In this document: piece after piece, positions 40,026 through 47,964 of the stretch
Layout: each line of letters starts with the position of its first letter
Position numbering within the stretch: position 1 is the first letter of the stretch
Source of the DNA: Pseudomonadota bacterium
Lineage (GTDB): Bacteria; Pseudomonadota; Gammaproteobacteria; Burkholderiales; Burkholderiaceae_C
Direction: 5' to 3'
Length of the DNA stretch: 64,000 nt
NCBI GenBank assembly: GCA_021815805.1
Contig: JAKAZQ010000008.1
Coordinates: 1 to 64,000, forward strand
The notes under the pieces: model-generated
Told to the model about the DNA's origin: nothing
Databases searched by the model: none
What the model saw: only the letters and a program-made list of their open reading frames with translations
Program-made: the position numbers and the translations under genes

Positions 40026-40937
40026 TCAGCGCTTCAGCCAGCGCAGGAAATCGGCGTAGACCTGCGCATCGCCGGGCTTCCAGCCCGCGACGCGCAGCGC
40101 CCGGTCCATCTCCCCGGCATCCGGCGCGAGCAGCGCGGCGCGCACCTTGTCGACCTGCGCCGGGGCCACGCCCGGCGCCGCCAGCAGGGTCCAGAAGGGC
40201 ATGTCCTGGTGCGCCAGCACCACGCCGCCGGCGGCGCGCCATTGCGCCGACACCAGCGGCGTGACCACCCCCACCACCGCGGCATGGGTGAGGCGCATGA
40301 AATCGGTCACCGCGTTCTGGTACTGTACGTGCACGGTCGGCGGCAGCCTGTCGGCGTGCATGCGCCAAATCTTGGCGGCCACGCGGTCGACCAGGCTGCC
40401 CTTGGCGGGCGCCAGCAGCACCGCGCCCGCAGCCTTCCAGACCCGGTTCGGCGGAACGCACTGCGCCGCCGCGGCGCTGCGCACGCCGAGCGTGCTCAGG
40501 CTGGGCCCGCCGAGCAGCACGGAGCCGGCGTGGCCGGGACAGGGCTGGGCGATGAAGTCGACGCCGAAGCCGTGCGGCGGCAGCGCCACGGCGACGAGTT
40601 GCCAGCCCTTGGCCAGCAGCCGGGCGCTCATCCCCGGAGGCTTGACGAAGGCATAGTCGGCAGGCTGGCGCACCAGCGCCGGGCCCAGCGCGTCGTGCGC
40701 CACCCACAGCGTGCGCTGTCCGCTCGCGCGCCCGATGGTGTTCGCCAGCGCCTGCGCGCCGTTGGCCATCGCCACCTCGTTTTCCTGCACCAGGCCGTTC
40801 TGCACGCGCAGCAACAGCGGTGCGGCGCCCGCCACCTGCAGCGTGGCGCCCAGCGCCAGCGCAGACAGCCCGCGCAGGCAGCGACGCCAGGGAAGGCAAA
40901 CGGCGAAAGCGCGGCGCGACGGGGCGGAACGGGGCAT
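40026..40937 (-). CDS. PhnD-like periplasmic substrate-binding protein
   Basis: 303 residues. A signal peptide with an Arg-rich n-region ends near residue 40 (ATLQVAGAAP). The mature chain has the pattern of PhnD/SsuA-type binding proteins: ADYAFVKPPGMSARLLAKG, then LGVRSAAAAQCV, and PFWTLLAAPGVAPAQVDKVRAALL. It has no permease or ATPase gene beside it, so it may serve a distant transporter, act as a sensor, or donate to the ABC system at 46.2 kb. Two further upstream ATGs are possible; none has a clear ribosome-binding site. Confidence 0.72.
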   Translation of the reverse strand: MPRSAPSRRAFAVCLPWRRCLRGLSALALGATLQVAGAAPLLLRVQNGLVQENEVAMANGAQALANTIGRASGQRTLWVAHDALGPALVRQPADYAFVKPPGMSARLLAKGWQLVAVALPPHGFGVDFIAQPCPGHAGSVLLGGPSLSTLGVRSAAAAQCVPPNRVWKAAGAVLLAPAKGSLVDRVAAKIWRMHADRLPPTVHVQYQNAVTDFMRLTHAAVVGVVTPLVSAQWRAAGGVVLAHQDMPFWTLLAAPGVAPAQVDKVRAALLAPDAGEMDRALRVAGWKPGDAQVYADFLRWLKR

Positions 40938-41034
40938 GGTCGGTGGCAGTTGCGGCCGCCGGCGCGGCATGCGGCAAAATCTACCGGGGGCGATACGTCG
41001 GGTCAAGCTTGCGCGGCCGGCCCGCGCAGTGGAC

Positions 41035-41040
41035 TAGGAT
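41035..41040 (+). promoter_or_regulatory. -10 element before the THUMP methyltransferase gene
   Basis: TAGGAT in the string CTAGGATGG, like the CTAGAATG elements before the metH genes. It is about 56 bases upstream of the start. No -35 recognised. Confidence 0.3.
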
Positions 41041-41095
41041 GGCCGGCCGCGCGCGCCCGTGACGCCTGCCCCGTCACGTTCCAACCCCGTCCCCG

Positions 41096-42301
41096 ATGCT
41101 TGCCGCCATGTCCGACGTCCACAGTCTGTACCTGCCTTGCCCGCGCGGCCTGGAACAGGCCCTGGCCGAGGAGATCGCCGAGATTCCCGGTTGCACGGCA
41201 CGCCTGGATGCCGTCGTGCCGGCCGGCGTGGCGCTGCGCGGCAGCCTGCGCGACGTCATGCTGCTCAACCTGCACAGCCGCATCGCCTCGCGCGTGCTGC
41301 TGCGCGTCGCGCAGGGCGACGTCGGCGGTGCCGACGACGTGTACCGGCTTGCGCTGCGCCAGGCCTGGGATCGCTGGTTCGACGTGTCGCGCACGCTGCG
41401 CGTGCACGTCACCGCCGAGCGCAGTCCGCTGACCAGCCTGCAGTTCGCGACCCTGCGCACCAAGGACGGAGTGTGCGACCACTTCCGTCTGCACCACGGC
41501 GAACGCCCGAGCGTGGCGCGCGACAACCCGGACGTGCGCGTGCACCTGCACCTCGACGCGAGTCGCGCCAGCCTGTACCTGGACACCTCGGGAGAGGCCC
41601 TGTTCAAGCGCGGCTGGCGTACCGAGCACGGCGAGGCCCCGCTGAAGGAGAACCTCGCCGCCGGGCTGCTGCGGCTGGCCGGCTGGCAGGCGCAGGCCGT
41701 GCTGTACGACCCGTTCTGCGGCGCCGGCACGATCGCCATCGAGGCTGCGCAGGTCGCCTGCCGCATCGCCCCGGGTTCGCAGCGCGGTTTCGGCTTCGAG
41801 CGGCTGCGCGGATTCGATCCGGCCGAGTGGCGCGAGTTGCGCGAGCTGGCGCTCGCGGCGCGGCGCGACGCGCCGGCGCCGATCATCGCCGGCGACATCG
41901 ACCCGCGCATGCTGCAACTGAGCCGCCACAACGCGCAGCGCGCCGGCGTCGAGCAGGCACTGCAACTGCGCCAGGCCGATGCGCTGCAAGGCGCCGCGCC
42001 GCTGCAGCTGGCCGCCGCTCAGGCGGGCTGGGTGGTGAGCAACCCGCCGTATGCCGAACGCATCGAGGCGAAGGGGTCGCAGGCCGAGCAGTTCCTGACC
42101 CGTCTCGGGGCGCGGCTCAAGCATGAATTCACCGGCTGGCAGGCCGCGCTGCTGCTCGCCGACCTGCGCGCCGAGCGCGGGCTGGGCCTGAAGGCGGCGC
42201 GGCGCCATGTGCTGTACAACGGCCCCATCGAGTGCCGCCTGTTCACCTTCGCGCTGGTCAGCGGACGCCCGCGGCGCACACCGCAGCCGCAGCCTGCCTG
42301 A
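41096..42301 (+). CDS. rlmL: THUMP-domain 23S rRNA (guanine-N2) methyltransferase, RlmL-like
   Basis: 401 residues: a THUMP RNA-binding domain (~40-160), then a Rossmann methyltransferase with YDPFCGAGTIAIEAA (SAM site), AGDIDPRML and the catalytic VVSNPPYAERI. It corresponds to the first (RlmL) half of E. coli YcbY/RlmKL; the second RlmK half is missing, as in many betaproteobacteria. A start at 41108 (MSDVHSLYLP) is also possible; neither has a clear Shine-Dalgarno. Expected to make m2G2445 in 23S rRNA. Confidence 0.87.
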   Translation: MLAAMSDVHSLYLPCPRGLEQALAEEIAEIPGCTARLDAVVPAGVALRGSLRDVMLLNLHSRIASRVLLRVAQGDVGGADDVYRLALRQAWDRWFDVSRTLRVHVTAERSPLTSLQFATLRTKDGVCDHFRLHHGERPSVARDNPDVRVHLHLDASRASLYLDTSGEALFKRGWRTEHGEAPLKENLAAGLLRLAGWQAQAVLYDPFCGAGTIAIEAAQVACRIAPGSQRGFGFERLRGFDPAEWRELRELALAARRDAPAPIIAGDIDPRMLQLSRHNAQRAGVEQALQLRQADALQGAAPLQLAAAQAGWVVSNPPYAERIEAKGSQAEQFLTRLGARLKHEFTGWQAALLLADLRAERGLGLKAARRHVLYNGPIECRLFTFALVSGRPRRTPQPQPA

Positions 42302-42333
42302 GCCCGCGCGCCCGCGTGCCGCGCCGGGCCCCG

Positions 42334-43107
42334 TCAGTAGCCGCGCAAGGCCAGGCGCAGCACGGCCGCGCCGTAGTGGCGGGCGACCAGGTTGGTGAAA
42401 CGGTCGAAGTCGATGTGCGCCGTCGCGTCGGCGCGATCGGAGATGCTGCGCACCGCCGCGAACGGCACGCGGTAGTCGGCGCAGACCTGCGCCACCGCCG
42501 CGCTTTCCATGTCCACGGCCAGCGCATCCGGGAGCAGCGCGCGCAGCTCGGCGGCGTGCGCGGCGTCGGCGACGAAGCGGTCGCCGCTGAGCAGCAGGCC
42601 GCGATGCAGGCGCGGCGCTTGGATGCCCAGGCTGTGCAGCCGCGTCTGTCCGGCGAGGTCGGCGAGCATGCCGTCGAGCGCGCCGCGCGCCGCATCGGCG
42701 AGTCGCCCGCTCCACGTCGCGTCGGTCTCGAAGCGGCTGCGTCCGCGCAGCGGAACCTCGAACCGCGGGAACAGCGGCGAGGCGTCGAGATCGTGCTGCA
42801 GGCAGTCTTCGGCGACCACGATGTCGCCGATGTTCACGTCGGCGCCGAGGCCGCCGGCGGTGCCGGTGAACAGCAGCGCCTGGCAGCCGAACTCGGCGAT
42901 CAGGCTGGTCGCGCTGGTGGCCGCGGCGACCTTGCCCACGCCGCTGAGCACCAGCACGGCGTCGAAGCCCCACAGGCGTCCGCGGTGGTAGGCGCGCTGG
43001 CCGTGCATCTGCAGCGGGCGCGCCGCCAGCAGGTGCTGCAGCAGCATCTGCTGTTCCTCCTGCAGCGCGCTGAGCACGCCGATGCGTGGATTGCGTCGAT
43101 CGGGCAT
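42334..43107 (-). CDS. mtnN: 5'-methylthioadenosine/S-adenosylhomocysteine nucleosidase
   Basis: 257 residues of the purine-nucleoside phosphorylase fold. Marks: RIGVLSALQEEQQML at the N-terminus (catalytic Glu region), LLFTGTAGGLGADVNIGDIVVAED, the AVDMESAAVAQVC substrate-binding motif and the SDRADATAHIDF loop with the catalytic Asp. It splits SAH and MTA to remove adenine, a different route from SAH hydrolase. It fits the methionine cycle theme of the window. The product could also belong to a related purine nucleosidase, though MESAA strongly suggests this family. Confidence 0.87.
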   Translation of the reverse strand: MPDRRNPRIGVLSALQEEQQMLLQHLLAARPLQMHGQRAYHRGRLWGFDAVLVLSGVGKVAAATSATSLIAEFGCQALLFTGTAGGLGADVNIGDIVVAEDCLQHDLDASPLFPRFEVPLRGRSRFETDATWSGRLADAARGALDGMLADLAGQTRLHSLGIQAPRLHRGLLLSGDRFVADAAHAAELRALLPDALAVDMESAAVAQVCADYRVPFAAVRSISDRADATAHIDFDRFTNLVARHYGAAVLRLALRGY

Positions 43108-43117
43108 GACGTTCTTT

Positions 43118-43855
43118 CTAGCAGACCCGCGGATCCGCCGGCACGATATCGGTGAACACGCCGCTGGCGCCCAGCCGCAGCCAGCGTCGCAGGCGGGTCG
43201 CGTCGTTCACGGTGTACAGCCGCACGCGCAGGCCGCTGGCGCGCAGCGCATGCACCATCCGCGGCGTGCAGGCGCCGGCCTCGAGGTGCAGCGCCTCCAC
43301 GCGCAGCGTCTGCGCCACGCCGCGCCAGCCCTGCGGCAGGCGCTCGCACAGCCAGGCGCGCGGCAACTGCGCGGCGGCCTCGGCCGCGCCCTGCAGCGCC
43401 GGGATGGAAAACGACGACAGGCACGGCGGCGTGGCGGCGTCGCTCCACAGGGCCGCGGCCAGCGCGCCGACGCGGCGCCCCCAGTCGGCCTGCTGCGCGG
43501 CGCCGGCGTCGCCATCCGGCTTGATCTCCAGATTCACCCATGTCGGCTCGGCGCAACCGCGCAGCACCTCGCGCAATGCACGCAGCGACGGCAGCGCTGC
43601 GCCGCCGCGCTGCGTCAGCCGGCACAGCCGCGTCCAGTCCAGTGCGCTGGCGCGCAGGCCGCAGCCGTGGGTGCGCAGCAGCGTGTCGTCATGCAGCAGG
43701 AAGGCCACGCCGTCGGCGCTGAGCTTGACATCGCATTCGAAGGCCCGGAATCCGGCGCGCAGCGCCGCCGCGCAGGCCGCAGCGGAATTCTCGGGGCCGA
43801 GGCCGGCGCCCAGCCGATGCGCGATGATCGAGCGCGGAATGCGGTTGCCGGACAT
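43118..43855 (-). CDS. Glycerophosphodiester phosphodiesterase
   Basis: 245 residues, TIM-barrel GDPD (UgpQ type). Catalytic IIAHRLGAGLGPENS (His-Arg and Glu-Asn), ECDVKLSADGVAFLLHDDTLLRTHG with the metal and acid/base residues, LEIKPDGD, and the terminal GASGVFTDIVP. Cleaves glycerophosphodiesters to glycerol-3-phosphate and alcohol. No signal peptide, so it is cytoplasmic. Ten bases after the mtnN start, same strand. Confidence 0.92.
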   Translation of the reverse strand: MSGNRIPRSIIAHRLGAGLGPENSAAACAAALRAGFRAFECDVKLSADGVAFLLHDDTLLRTHGCGLRASALDWTRLCRLTQRGGAALPSLRALREVLRGCAEPTWVNLEIKPDGDAGAAQQADWGRRVGALAAALWSDAATPPCLSSFSIPALQGAAEAAAQLPRAWLCERLPQGWRGVAQTLRVEALHLEAGACTPRMVHALRASGLRVRLYTVNDATRLRRWLRLGASGVFTDIVPADPRVC

Positions 43856-43869
43856 CGCCGACGCGGCGC

Positions 43870-44130
43870 TCAGGAGCCGCAGCGCCGCTTCAGCGAATCG
43901 AGTTCGCCGTAGGTGATGACGTGCCCGCCGGCGCTCGCCTGCTGGATGGCCTGCGCCATGCACGACGAGGTGGTGCTCAGCGCCAGTTCGGCCGGATCCA
44001 CCGGCATGCGATCCCGGCGCAGCCGCAGCAGGCCGAGCACGATGCCGATCACCAGCAGCCCGAGCAGGATTCCGAACAGGCCTTGCAGGTGCGGGTTCGA
44101 GGCTTTGCGCGTGGCTTCGGGAGGGGACAT
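43870..44130 (-). CDS. Small single-pass membrane protein of unknown function
   Basis: 86 residues: a short N-terminal segment, one strong hydrophobic helix (LFGILLGLLVIGIVLGLL, ~19-36) and a soluble tail with two cysteines and the end ITYGELDSLKRRCGS. Lies 14 bases upstream of the GDPD gene on the same strand and may be co-transcribed. I do not recognise the family. Confidence 0.6.
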   Translation of the reverse strand: MSPPEATRKASNPHLQGLFGILLGLLVIGIVLGLLRLRRDRMPVDPAELALSTTSSCMAQAIQQASAGGHVITYGELDSLKRRCGS

Positions 44131-44195
44131 CGCCGGGGACTGGGAGGGACTCGGGGACAGGCGGCGCGCAGTGTAGCGGTAGCGCGCGTGCCGCG

Positions 44196-44828
44196 TCAGG
44201 GCGCTGCGGCCAGGGTCGGGTTGAGGGTGTACGTGCCGGTGATGCAGGCGTGCGCCAGGATGTGCCCGGCGATCGCCTCGCGCACCTGCTGTCCGGTGAA
44301 CTCGCCGTCCACCGGGCAGCGCGCCAGGTCGAGCGCGAACAGCGTGAACACGTAGCGGTGCGCCAGTGCATCGTTCCACGGCGGGCAGGGCCCGTCGTAG
44401 CCGAAATAGCGCCCCTGCATGTCCTGGTCGCCGCGGAACCAGGCCGTGTAGTCGTTGATGCCGTGGCGCGGCGCCGGTCCGGGCAGCGGCGGCTTGCCGC
44501 GCGCCGTCACGCCGGCGCACATGGATCCGGCGCCGATTTCGCGCAGCCCGGCGGGAAGGTCCACCAGCACCCAGTGGAAAAAGTCCACGCGCGGCAGCGA
44601 CGCCGGCACGGTGCGGCCCTCGCGGTTGACGTCCTCGGCCGAACTCGGCACGTCGGGATCGTGGCACAGCAGCACGAAGCTGCGGGTTCCCTCGGGCACG
44701 TCGTCCCACGCCAGGTGCGGATTGCGGTTGTCCGCCAGCGCCACGTGCCCGACCGCGGCCGGCTTGCAAAAGGCGTGGGTGGACGCAATCCTGTGCTGAT
44801 CCTGGAAGGAATCACTGCGCAGTCGCAT
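44196..44828 (-). CDS. YbhB/YbcL-type PEBP (Raf-kinase-inhibitor-like) protein
   Basis: 210 residues. PEBP motifs: NRNPHLAWDDVPEGTRSFVLLCHDPDVP with the anion-pocket DPD, FFHWVLVDLP, and YDGPCPPWNDALAHRYVFTLFALD. No signal peptide. It carries an insertion of ~25 residues in the DVNREGRTVP region compared with the compact E. coli proteins. The ligand and role are unknown in bacteria. Confidence 0.85.
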   Translation of the reverse strand: MRLRSDSFQDQHRIASTHAFCKPAAVGHVALADNRNPHLAWDDVPEGTRSFVLLCHDPDVPSSAEDVNREGRTVPASLPRVDFFHWVLVDLPAGLREIGAGSMCAGVTARGKPPLPGPAPRHGINDYTAWFRGDQDMQGRYFGYDGPCPPWNDALAHRYVFTLFALDLARCPVDGEFTGQQVREAIAGHILAHACITGTYTLNPTLAAAP

Positions 44829-44913
44829 GATGGTCTCCTGACCGGGAAGGGGGCGGCGGCGTGCCGGGCGCCGGGCTCACGCCAGCCATGGTAGCCGCGT
44901 GCGCCGGCAGGCT

Positions 44914-45822
44914 TCAGCCGCAGTCCGCCGGCGGCCCCGGCTTGTCCGGGCGCCCGCCGTCGAGCAGGCTTTCCTCGCCCTGCGGCAGCATCTCGATGGT
45001 CGCCACGAGCCCGGCGATGTGCTCGGTCAGCGCGCGTTCGACGCGCAGCCGGCAATGCGCCGCCCGGCCCAGGCTCCAGTGCGCCGGCATGTGCATGTGC
45101 AGGCTGACGAAGCGCCGCGTGCCGGCGCGTCGCGTGCGCACATGGTCGAAGCGCACGTCGTCGCTGCGAAAGCCCTGCAGCACGTGGTCGACCTCGGCGA
45201 TGTCGGACGCCGGCAGCGAGCGGTCCATGAGCCCGTCCACCGAGCGCGCGACCAGGCGCCAGGCCTCGCCCACGATGTGCACGGCGACGACCATGCCCAC
45301 GACGGGGTCGAGCCACAGCCAGCCTGTCAGCGGCACCAGCGATACGCCGACGATGACCCCGGCGCTGGTCCACACGTCGGCCAGCAGGTGGCGGGCGTCG
45401 GCCTCCAGCACGATGGAGCGCAGGCGGTGCGCTCCGGACAGCATCCAGCGCGCCACGCCGGCGTTGATCAGCGAGGCCAGCACGCTGAGCGCGACGCCTG
45501 CCGGCACTGCGCGCACGCCATGCGGCGCGAGCAGGCGGTGCACCGCCTCGGCGGCGATGCCCAGCGCGGCGAACCCGATCAGCAGGCCTTCCAGCGCGCT
45601 GGAGAAATATTCCGCCTTGGTGTGGCCGTAGGGATGGTCGGCGTCGGGGGGCCGTCCGGCGATCGCCACCATCAGCAGCGCGAAGCCGGCCGCCACCACG
45701 TTGACCAGCGATTCCAGCGCGTCGGACAGGAACCCGACCGATCCGGTCAGGCGCCAGGCGCCCAGCTTGAGCGCGATCACGGCGAACGCGGCGACGAGCG
45801 AAACGTACAGGTAGCGGCGCAT
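44914..45822 (-). CDS. Cation diffusion facilitator (CDF) metal efflux protein
   Basis: 302 residues. Six helices with metal-site motifs SDALESLVN (helix 2), HPYGHTKAEYFSS loop, and EADARHLLADVWTS (helix 5, H-x3-D). The cytoplasmic C-terminal domain contains HMHMP. The helix-2 D/E and helix-5 H/D set fits Zn2+/Co2+/Fe2+ exporters. Stand-alone minus-strand gene, divergent from the ABC operon. Confidence 0.92.
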   Translation of the reverse strand: MRRYLYVSLVAAFAVIALKLGAWRLTGSVGFLSDALESLVNVVAAGFALLMVAIAGRPPDADHPYGHTKAEYFSSALEGLLIGFAALGIAAEAVHRLLAPHGVRAVPAGVALSVLASLINAGVARWMLSGAHRLRSIVLEADARHLLADVWTSAGVIVGVSLVPLTGWLWLDPVVGMVVAVHIVGEAWRLVARSVDGLMDRSLPASDIAEVDHVLQGFRSDDVRFDHVRTRRAGTRRFVSLHMHMPAHWSLGRAAHCRLRVERALTEHIAGLVATIEMLPQGEESLLDGGRPDKPGPPADCG

Positions 45823-46203
45823 GGTCGGCGACGGGCAGCGGCGGATGGGCCCGATTGTGCAACCGGCGCGACGCGTCGTGACAGTCGGCGCCGCCGGCCG
45901 GCGCGGCGTCGTCGAATGCGCGTAGTCATGCTCATGTCAAATGGAAGCCTATAGACTGAGAGGGGAGGCTTCCCGTGTTCACGGTCGTGCTCGCGCGGTC
46001 GTGTTCCCGCGGTCGTGCTCCCGGTTTCGCGCAGGCCCGCCGGGCGCCGCTTCGCCTGCGGGCAGGCGTGTCGCACGCGCACAATATGCTTCGCGCCCGC
46101 GTTCCCGGCGAGCCTGGCTTGCGGCCCCGGCGAGCCCGCGCCGCGGGGTGCCCTTCGAGTGTCCCTGGTGCGCCGCCCGCGCGTGCCCAAGCCCGTCCAG
46201 CCG
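45823..46203. promoter_or_regulatory. Regulatory intergenic region before the ABC transporter operon
   Basis: 381 bases. An 8-bp inverted repeat GGAAGCCT (45943-45950) / AGGCTTCC (45966-45973) surrounds a -10-like TATAGA (45950-45955). It is followed by three 14-base direct repeats (45982-46023). A second -10-like CAATAT lies near 46081 in the string ACAATATGCT, similar to the one before glnE at 57411. Promoter and operator roles are inferred. No gene seen. Confidence 0.45.
45982..46023. repeat. Triple 14-bp direct repeat
   Basis: Units CGGTCGTGCTCGCG, CGGTCGTGTTCCCG and CGGTCGTGCTCCCG follow each other without spacer. They differ at two positions. Placed between a candidate promoter and the ABC permease gene; regulator-binding array or a replication-slippage product. 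Confidence 0.75.
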
Positions 46204-47916
46204 ATGTCCTACGCCCTGCGCCGCCTGCCCTTGCCCGTGCCCAACCGGCGCGACCTGGTCGCGTTGCCGCTGGTGCTCGCATTGTTTTTCATCGTCAGCC
46301 ATGCCGGGCGCGAGATGAGCGTGCCCTATCAGCTCGGCCAGTCGATCCCGATCTCGCTGTCGCCGTGGGCGCTTCCCGCCGACGGACTGTTCACGGTGCT
46401 GCGCATGCTGGCGGCGCTGGCGCTGTCGCTGGTGTTCACGCTGGTCTACGCCTGGCTGGCGGCGCACAACCGCTATGCCGGGCGTGTGCTCGTGCCGGTG
46501 CTCGACGTGCTGCAGTCGGTGCCGATCCTCGGTTACCTGTCGATCACCGTGACCGGATTCATGGCGCTGTTCCCGGGCAGCCTGGTGGGTGTGCAGCTGG
46601 CGGTGATCTTCGCCGTGTTCACCTCCCAGGCGTGGAACATGACCTTCAGCCTGTACCAGTCGCTGCAGACCGTGCCGCGCGACCTGCAGGAGGCGGCGAC
46701 CCTGTACCGGTTGAACGCGTGGCAGCGTTTCTGGAAGCTCGAATTGCCGTTCGCCATGCCCGGCCTGCTGTGGAACACCATGATGTCCATGTCCGGCGGC
46801 TGGTTTTTCGTGGTCGCCGCCGAGGCCATCACGGTCTCCGGCCACGAGGTCAAGGTGCCGGGCATCGGCTCGTACATCGCGCAGGCGATCGCCAGCCGCG
46901 ACCTGGCCGCCATCGGCCTGGCCATCGGCGCGATGATGGTCATCATCCTGCTCTACGACAACCTGCTGTTCCGCCCCATCGTCGCATGGGCGGACAAGTT
47001 CAAGCTCGAGATGACCGCATCCAGCGACGCCCCGCGTTCCGCGGTGCTCGACTTCCTGCGGCGCACGCGCATGCTGCGCCAGCTCGTGGCGGTGCCGCAG
47101 GCGCTGTGGAATCTCAGCGTGCGCCTCGGCCCGCGCGCGCAGCCGCGCGCCGCGGCGCCCGAGCGCGCGTGGCGCCGCGGCGACGCCGTGTTCTTCGGCG
47201 CCGTGCTGGTATTCGCCGTCTGGGCCCTGCTGCGTCTGGCGCGCCTGCTGCCGCAGGATTTCGGCTGGCCGCTGGTCGCGCATGTCATGTGGCTGGGCCT
47301 GATCACCGGACTCAAGGTCTTCGTGCTGGTCGGTCTCGCGGCGCTGATCTGGGTTCCGGTCGGCGTGTGGGTCGGGCTGCGGCCGCGCCTGGCCGCGGCG
47401 GTGCAGCCGCTGGCGCAGTTTCTCGCCGCCTTTCCGGCCAACCTGCTGTTTCCGCTGGTGGTCGTGGCCATCGTGCACTGGCACCTGGATGTCGACGTCT
47501 GGACCGCGCCGCTGATGATCCTCGGCAGCATGTGGTACGTGCTGTTCTCGGTCGTGGGCGCGGCCTCGTCGATTCCCAACGACATGCGCGAGGCGGCGCA
47601 CAATCTCGGGCTGCGCGGCTGGCTGCTGTGGAAGCGCCTGTACCTTCCCGGGGTGTTCCCGGGTTTTGTCACCGGAGCGATCACGGCGTCGGGCGGCGCC
47701 TGGAATGCCAGCATCGTCGCCGAGGTCGTCAGCTGGGGCCACCGCGACCTCGTGGCCACCGGCCTGGGCGCGTTCATCAGCCAGGCCACCGCCGAGGGTC
47801 GCGGCGCCGACATCGCGCTGGGCGTCGGTGTCATGTCGCTCTACGTGATCGTGGTCAACCGCCTGGTGTGGCACCGCCTTTACCAGCTCGCGGCGCGCCG
47901 CGTGCACCTGGACTGA
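46204..47916 (+). CDS. ABC transporter permease with two fused permease domains
   Basis: 570 residues containing two BPD-type transmembrane domains in tandem (~50-290 and ~330-565). Each has an EAA-type loop: EAATLYRLNAWQRFWKLELPFAMPG and EAAHNLGLRGWLLWKRLYLPGVFPG. It belongs to the nitrate/taurine/bicarbonate importer class by likeness. The fusion replaces the usual homodimer. There is no periplasmic binding protein in the operon. It is followed 48 bases later by the ATPase gene. Confidence 0.88.
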   Translation: MSYALRRLPLPVPNRRDLVALPLVLALFFIVSHAGREMSVPYQLGQSIPISLSPWALPADGLFTVLRMLAALALSLVFTLVYAWLAAHNRYAGRVLVPVLDVLQSVPILGYLSITVTGFMALFPGSLVGVQLAVIFAVFTSQAWNMTFSLYQSLQTVPRDLQEAATLYRLNAWQRFWKLELPFAMPGLLWNTMMSMSGGWFFVVAAEAITVSGHEVKVPGIGSYIAQAIASRDLAAIGLAIGAMMVIILLYDNLLFRPIVAWADKFKLEMTASSDAPRSAVLDFLRRTRMLRQLVAVPQALWNLSVRLGPRAQPRAAAPERAWRRGDAVFFGAVLVFAVWALLRLARLLPQDFGWPLVAHVMWLGLITGLKVFVLVGLAALIWVPVGVWVGLRPRLAAAVQPLAQFLAAFPANLLFPLVVVAIVHWHLDVDVWTAPLMILGSMWYVLFSVVGAASSIPNDMREAAHNLGLRGWLLWKRLYLPGVFPGFVTGAITASGGAWNASIVAEVVSWGHRDLVATGLGAFISQATAEGRGADIALGVGVMSLYVIVVNRLVWHRLYQLAARRVHLD

Positions 47917-47964
47917 TCCGCGACGATCCCGCCACCTTTCCTGTCCCGCCGAGCGAGTACCCGC

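Noticed and set aside
45982-46023. CRISPR-like repeat
   Set aside because: Three units of 14 bases without spacers and no cas genes; a simple direct repeat.
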